64,000 bases of DNA from Kiritimatiellia bacterium (GTDB lineage Bacteria > Verrucomicrobiota > Kiritimatiellia > CAIVKH01), in NCBI GenBank assembly GCA_025054615.1, contig JANWZO010000007.1:1-64000 (forward strand), written 5' to 3'. The notes below the pieces were generated by a model. The model saw only the letters and a program-made list of their open reading frames with translations. It had not been told where the DNA came from and did not search any database. Numbering within the stretch: position 1 is the stretch's first letter; every line of letters starts with the position of its first letter. Below, in pieces: positions 61,476 through 64,000 of the stretch. The position numbers and the translations under genes are program-made.

Positions 61476-63434
61476 TCAAAGCCTTTGTTCGGCAGACGTC
61501 GGCTCGGCGGGCGTCCCGCTGATTTGTATCCAGGAGATCGGTTGCCGGCCGGGCAACGAAATGACCCAATTTTCCGATCCGGACTCGGATCGGGTGGTCA
61601 CCAGCCGATACTGCTCCAGAGAGCCGTTCACGTGAGTTACGAGCATGTAACTGTCATCCGGGTTGTTTGGATCGAGAGCGATCGACAGATCCGGCGAGCG
61701 GCCAAGCCCGGTGAAATGGATGACCGCGTGGCCGCGCGGTCCCGGTTGCGCGTGGTAGGCAAACGGAACCGGGACATCGAAAACCCCGTGATTCTTAAAC
61801 TGGCCCACCCACAAATTTCCACTGAGCACGACGGTTCGCGAGATCTGGGTTTTGTAAATTTGACCCGACTGAGTCCTCAATAGAACCGCGCTGAGAGCGA
61901 ATTCATAGCCGGGTTCGTCAAATCGCAGGCTGTTCGGGTCGAGCGCGACAAACCGGACGTGCATGATCGGGTCGACCACGTCGTCGCGGCTGTGGATCAA
62001 GATCGCGCGCGAATCGGCAGCAAGCATGGGCACGCGCCGTGTCAGCTCATCAAACGCCAGGGCGTCGTCCAAGTGGGCGTCTGAGAAGCCGCCTAAATCC
62101 AATAGCGGCCTTAGAAAGTCGGGCGCTGCAGGCGGCACTTTGCGAATCGCCCCCTCGGATTGGCAAACCGCGCGCTGCATCCGGTCCAAGTGGGTGGGGA
62201 AGGCCGCGTCCGGAATGAATTGCAGCACCTTGCCTTGGCCGTCTGACGTAACCACGAGTCGTCCTCCCGCTCCATCCCATGCCACCGACTCAATTGGGCC
62301 GAGTTTCTCGGCAATGACATCAACACGGTCAGCCTCGGGGTCGACCAGACTCAGACGGCCTTTTTCCTCCGCCACGACAATCCGTCCATCCGGGAGCACG
62401 CAGACGCCTTCCGGAGATTGAAAGGTCATCCGACTGGCTCCTTCGCGGAGATGACGGGCCCGCAAATCGATCCATCCGAGGGTCCCGTTGACCTCGTCTG
62501 TGTAAATGGCGAATGATCCATCTTTTGAGAACGCGATTGAGGAAAAACCCGCCATTGGCCGCATGACGGGCACCCACCAGCGACCTTGAAGGTCACGATA
62601 AACCAACGCTCCGCTGAAAAACCCGCCAGATCCGGCCGACTCTGCGGATGAGCCTGCCAGCAAGAGCTCCCCGGTATCTCGCACGGCGATGGATTCCCAT
62701 TGGATGTTGGTGTTATTTCCGGGTACGGAAATGATTTCCACCGCCCCCGGTTTCCCTTGTTCGTCCATTTGGATCGCGATCACCCGTCCACCGGGCCTGT
62801 CCTCGACAACGTACAGGCGGCCCTGGCCGTCCATGGCCAAGCCCTCCGGATTGCGGATCGCCGCGATCCTTCGGGGGGAGCCACGGGAGGAATCAACCAG
62901 TCGAGTGGTCGTTTCGATGACCGTCCTCACTCGCCCGCGTCGATTGATCATCACGATTCGATTGGCCGCCTCGTCCGCGACGTATAGTGCGCCCGTACGC
63001 GGGTCGATTGCTACTCCATCCGGGCTCTTCAGTCCCTCGGCGGTCACCAGGGTACGGAATGTGGGCACGGGCAGCGCCGGACGCGGTGGAGGGGCCACAG
63101 AAGCCCGCGTGACAATCCCCGTCACCACTTGCACCTCGGCGTCACGGGCAACGGCCTCCATTTCAGCGGCCATTTCCTCAACAGCCTGTTCAAGCTCCTT
63201 CGACTTAATGCTGGCCAATCTCGGCAAAACTTCTGGCGCAAGGGCGTCGGGAATCACGACCCGGGCTGGCGTGCGCGGACGTCCACCGCGAGCTATTTTG
63301 TTGTATTCCTCGGACAGTTGAGGACCCGCAATGACGAACAGCAACCCCACCACAGCCAGCGGCAGCGCAAAAAGCCCCGCGGTCGACCAGAAATCCGGAT
63401 CCCGCAGGAATTCGAATCGTTTCTTCCCAGCCAT
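61476..63434 (-). CDS. Membrane-anchored NHL-repeat beta-propeller protein
   Basis: A 652-residue protein. One transmembrane segment (about 18-38) anchors it, followed by a charged helical linker (73-98). NHL/SMP-30-like propeller blades run through about 125-430: SPDGVAIDPRTGALYVADEAANRI, NPEGLAMDGQGRLYVVED, SPEGVCVLPDGRIVVAEEKGRLSLVD, WDGAGGRLVVTSDGQGKVL. The remaining 220 residues form another beta domain. Enzyme activity is unlikely; ligand or protein binding is probable. It starts 26 bp after agmatine deiminase and leads the three-gene envelope run. Confidence 0.75.
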   Translation of the reverse strand: MAGKKRFEFLRDPDFWSTAGLFALPLAVVGLLFVIAGPQLSEEYNKIARGGRPRTPARVVIPDALAPEVLPRLASIKSKELEQAVEEMAAEMEAVARDAEVQVVTGIVTRASVAPPPRPALPVPTFRTLVTAEGLKSPDGVAIDPRTGALYVADEAANRIVMINRRGRVRTVIETTTRLVDSSRGSPRRIAAIRNPEGLAMDGQGRLYVVEDRPGGRVIAIQMDEQGKPGAVEIISVPGNNTNIQWESIAVRDTGELLLAGSSAESAGSGGFFSGALVYRDLQGRWWVPVMRPMAGFSSIAFSKDGSFAIYTDEVNGTLGWIDLRARHLREGASRMTFQSPEGVCVLPDGRIVVAEEKGRLSLVDPEADRVDVIAEKLGPIESVAWDGAGGRLVVTSDGQGKVLQFIPDAAFPTHLDRMQRAVCQSEGAIRKVPPAAPDFLRPLLDLGGFSDAHLDDALAFDELTRRVPMLAADSRAILIHSRDDVVDPIMHVRFVALDPNSLRFDEPGYEFALSAVLLRTQSGQIYKTQISRTVVLSGNLWVGQFKNHGVFDVPVPFAYHAQPGPRGHAVIHFTGLGRSPDLSIALDPNNPDDSYMLVTHVNGSLEQYRLVTTRSESGSENWVISLPGRQPISWIQISGTPAEPTSAEQRL

Positions 63435-63460
63435 AGTGCCCTATTTAACTTAAGCAGGCT

Positions 63461-64000
63461 CTATGCCAGCGTCGGCTGCTCGCGAGTTAGACAATGGATT
63501 GCGCCGAGCCCCCACACCAAATCCACGGCGTGGATGCCAATTACCGGTCGGTCGGGGATGAGCTCGGCAAGGATGCCCAGCGCGATCCGGTCGTTGGCAT
63601 CGTTGAAGGTCGGAACCAATACCGCGGAATTGCAAATGTAAAAATTGGCGTAGCTGGCCGGCAGACGTTGTCCGCGGAACCGAAGGGGATCGGGCATGGG
63701 CAGGGCAACCGCCTCCAGCCGGGACCCATCCTCCAGCCGCATATCCCGCACGCGCTCCCAGTTCTCCTCGAGGGAGCGGTAGTTCTCATCGGCGGGATTT
63801 TTTTCGCGAACGAGAACGACCGTTTTGGGGTTGACGAACCGACAGAGGTCGTCGACGTGCCCGTGCGTGTCGTCTCCGGCGATGCCCCGCCCGAACCACA
63901 AGACATTTTTCGCACCAAAATAGCGCTCAAAGACGGCGGCCCAATCCCTCTTCGAAAACCCTGGGTTTCGGCACTGGACCTCCTGGTCCATCAGGCATTC
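63461..64000 (-). CDS. aguA: Agmatine deiminase/peptidylarginine deiminase family, C-terminal part (cut by window end)
   Basis: The reading frame is open to base 64000, giving the last 179 residues. The catalytic cysteine is in LGAIHCLTREQP, and the substrate-binding GDDTHGHVDDLCRF contains the His/Asp pair of the guanidine-group deiminases. AguA converts agmatine to N-carbamoylputrescine and ammonia. The N-terminal half and the start are outside. It is on the same strand and 26 bp from the NHL gene. Assignment to agmatine rather than peptidyl arginine follows its resemblance to AguA-type sequences. Confidence 0.85.
   Translation of the reverse strand, partial: ECLMDQEVQCRNPGFSKRDWAAVFERYFGAKNVLWFGRGIAGDDTHGHVDDLCRFVNPKTVVLVREKNPADENYRSLEENWERVRDMRLEDGSRLEAVALPMPDPLRFRGQRLPASYANFYICNSAVLVPTFNDANDRIALGILAELIPDRPVIGIHAVDLVWGLGAIHCLTREQPTLA

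Overview
The window is a gene-dense, GC-rich chromosomal segment of a Gram-negative bacterium. It encodes heptose and Kdo sugar enzymes, an LpxL/HtrB-type acyltransferase, an LptF/LptG-type permease and several outer-membrane barrels, so an LPS-bearing outer membrane is likely. The mix of a bacterial topoisomerase VI B subunit, a deoxyhypusine-synthase-like protein, a fungal-type cystathionine gamma-synthase-like protein, discoidin-like and NHL-repeat envelope proteins and tightly overlapping operons suggests the PVC superphylum (Kiritimatiellota/Verrucomicrobiota-like). That assignment is an inference; no rRNA or other decisive marker lies in the window. No rRNA, tRNA, CRISPR array, transposase or integrase was seen.

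Layout. 0-7 kb: end of purN, then a minus-strand run (GT2, GT4, flippase, Top6B, CGS-like enzyme) with overlaps or short gaps. 7.3-15.2 kb: phoH and a HIT protein on minus; a divergent plus-strand operon with a secreted HExxH protein, holA, a DUF3108 protein, heptose kinase and kdsB; then a convergent TPR-tailed membrane glycosyltransferase. 15.3-19.7 kb: glpK-glpD and a phosphomannomutase. 19.9-23.6 kb: CYTH protein, hisB-hisH-hisA, sppA. 23.7-32.6 kb: one long plus-strand run, trpS-scpA-scpB-chorismate mutase-hisC-aroF-tyrA-aroA-cmk-plsC, combining chromosome condensation with aromatic amino acid, nucleotide and phospholipid synthesis.

32.6-46.7 kb is looser: an IspD-like protein with lost catalytic residues, DUF2059 and FmdB proteins, a 0.9-kb decayed region, lipA, a lipid A-type acyltransferase, a GT2, a receiver-less winged-helix regulator, a PilZ-like protein, an LptF/G permease, an OprP-like porin, a DHS-like protein, an SGNH membrane protein, and a Fur/Zur-type locus with a His-rich outer-membrane protein. 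47-50.2 kb is a complete tripartite TRAP transporter with a structured leader and an internal terminator.

50.5-56.7 kb holds a four-gene minus-strand operon (class I amidotransferase, Fe-dependent alcohol dehydrogenase, aldehyde dehydrogenase, glutamine-synthetase-like ligase) and a divergent L-serine dehydratase. Together the four enzymes could degrade an amino alcohol through gamma-glutamylated intermediates: ligation, two oxidations, then release of an amino acid and glutamate. 56.8-64 kb carries agmatine deiminase (cut by the window end), an anchored NHL-repeat protein and two very large membrane proteins, apparently co-transcribed.

The most unusual points are the Top6B without a neighbouring Top6A inside a polysaccharide operon, the amino-alcohol operon, a pair of 55-bp double-palindrome repeats at 7.2 and 21.1 kb, the chorismate mutase carrying a decayed prephenate dehydratase domain, and the three-gene envelope operon at the right end.
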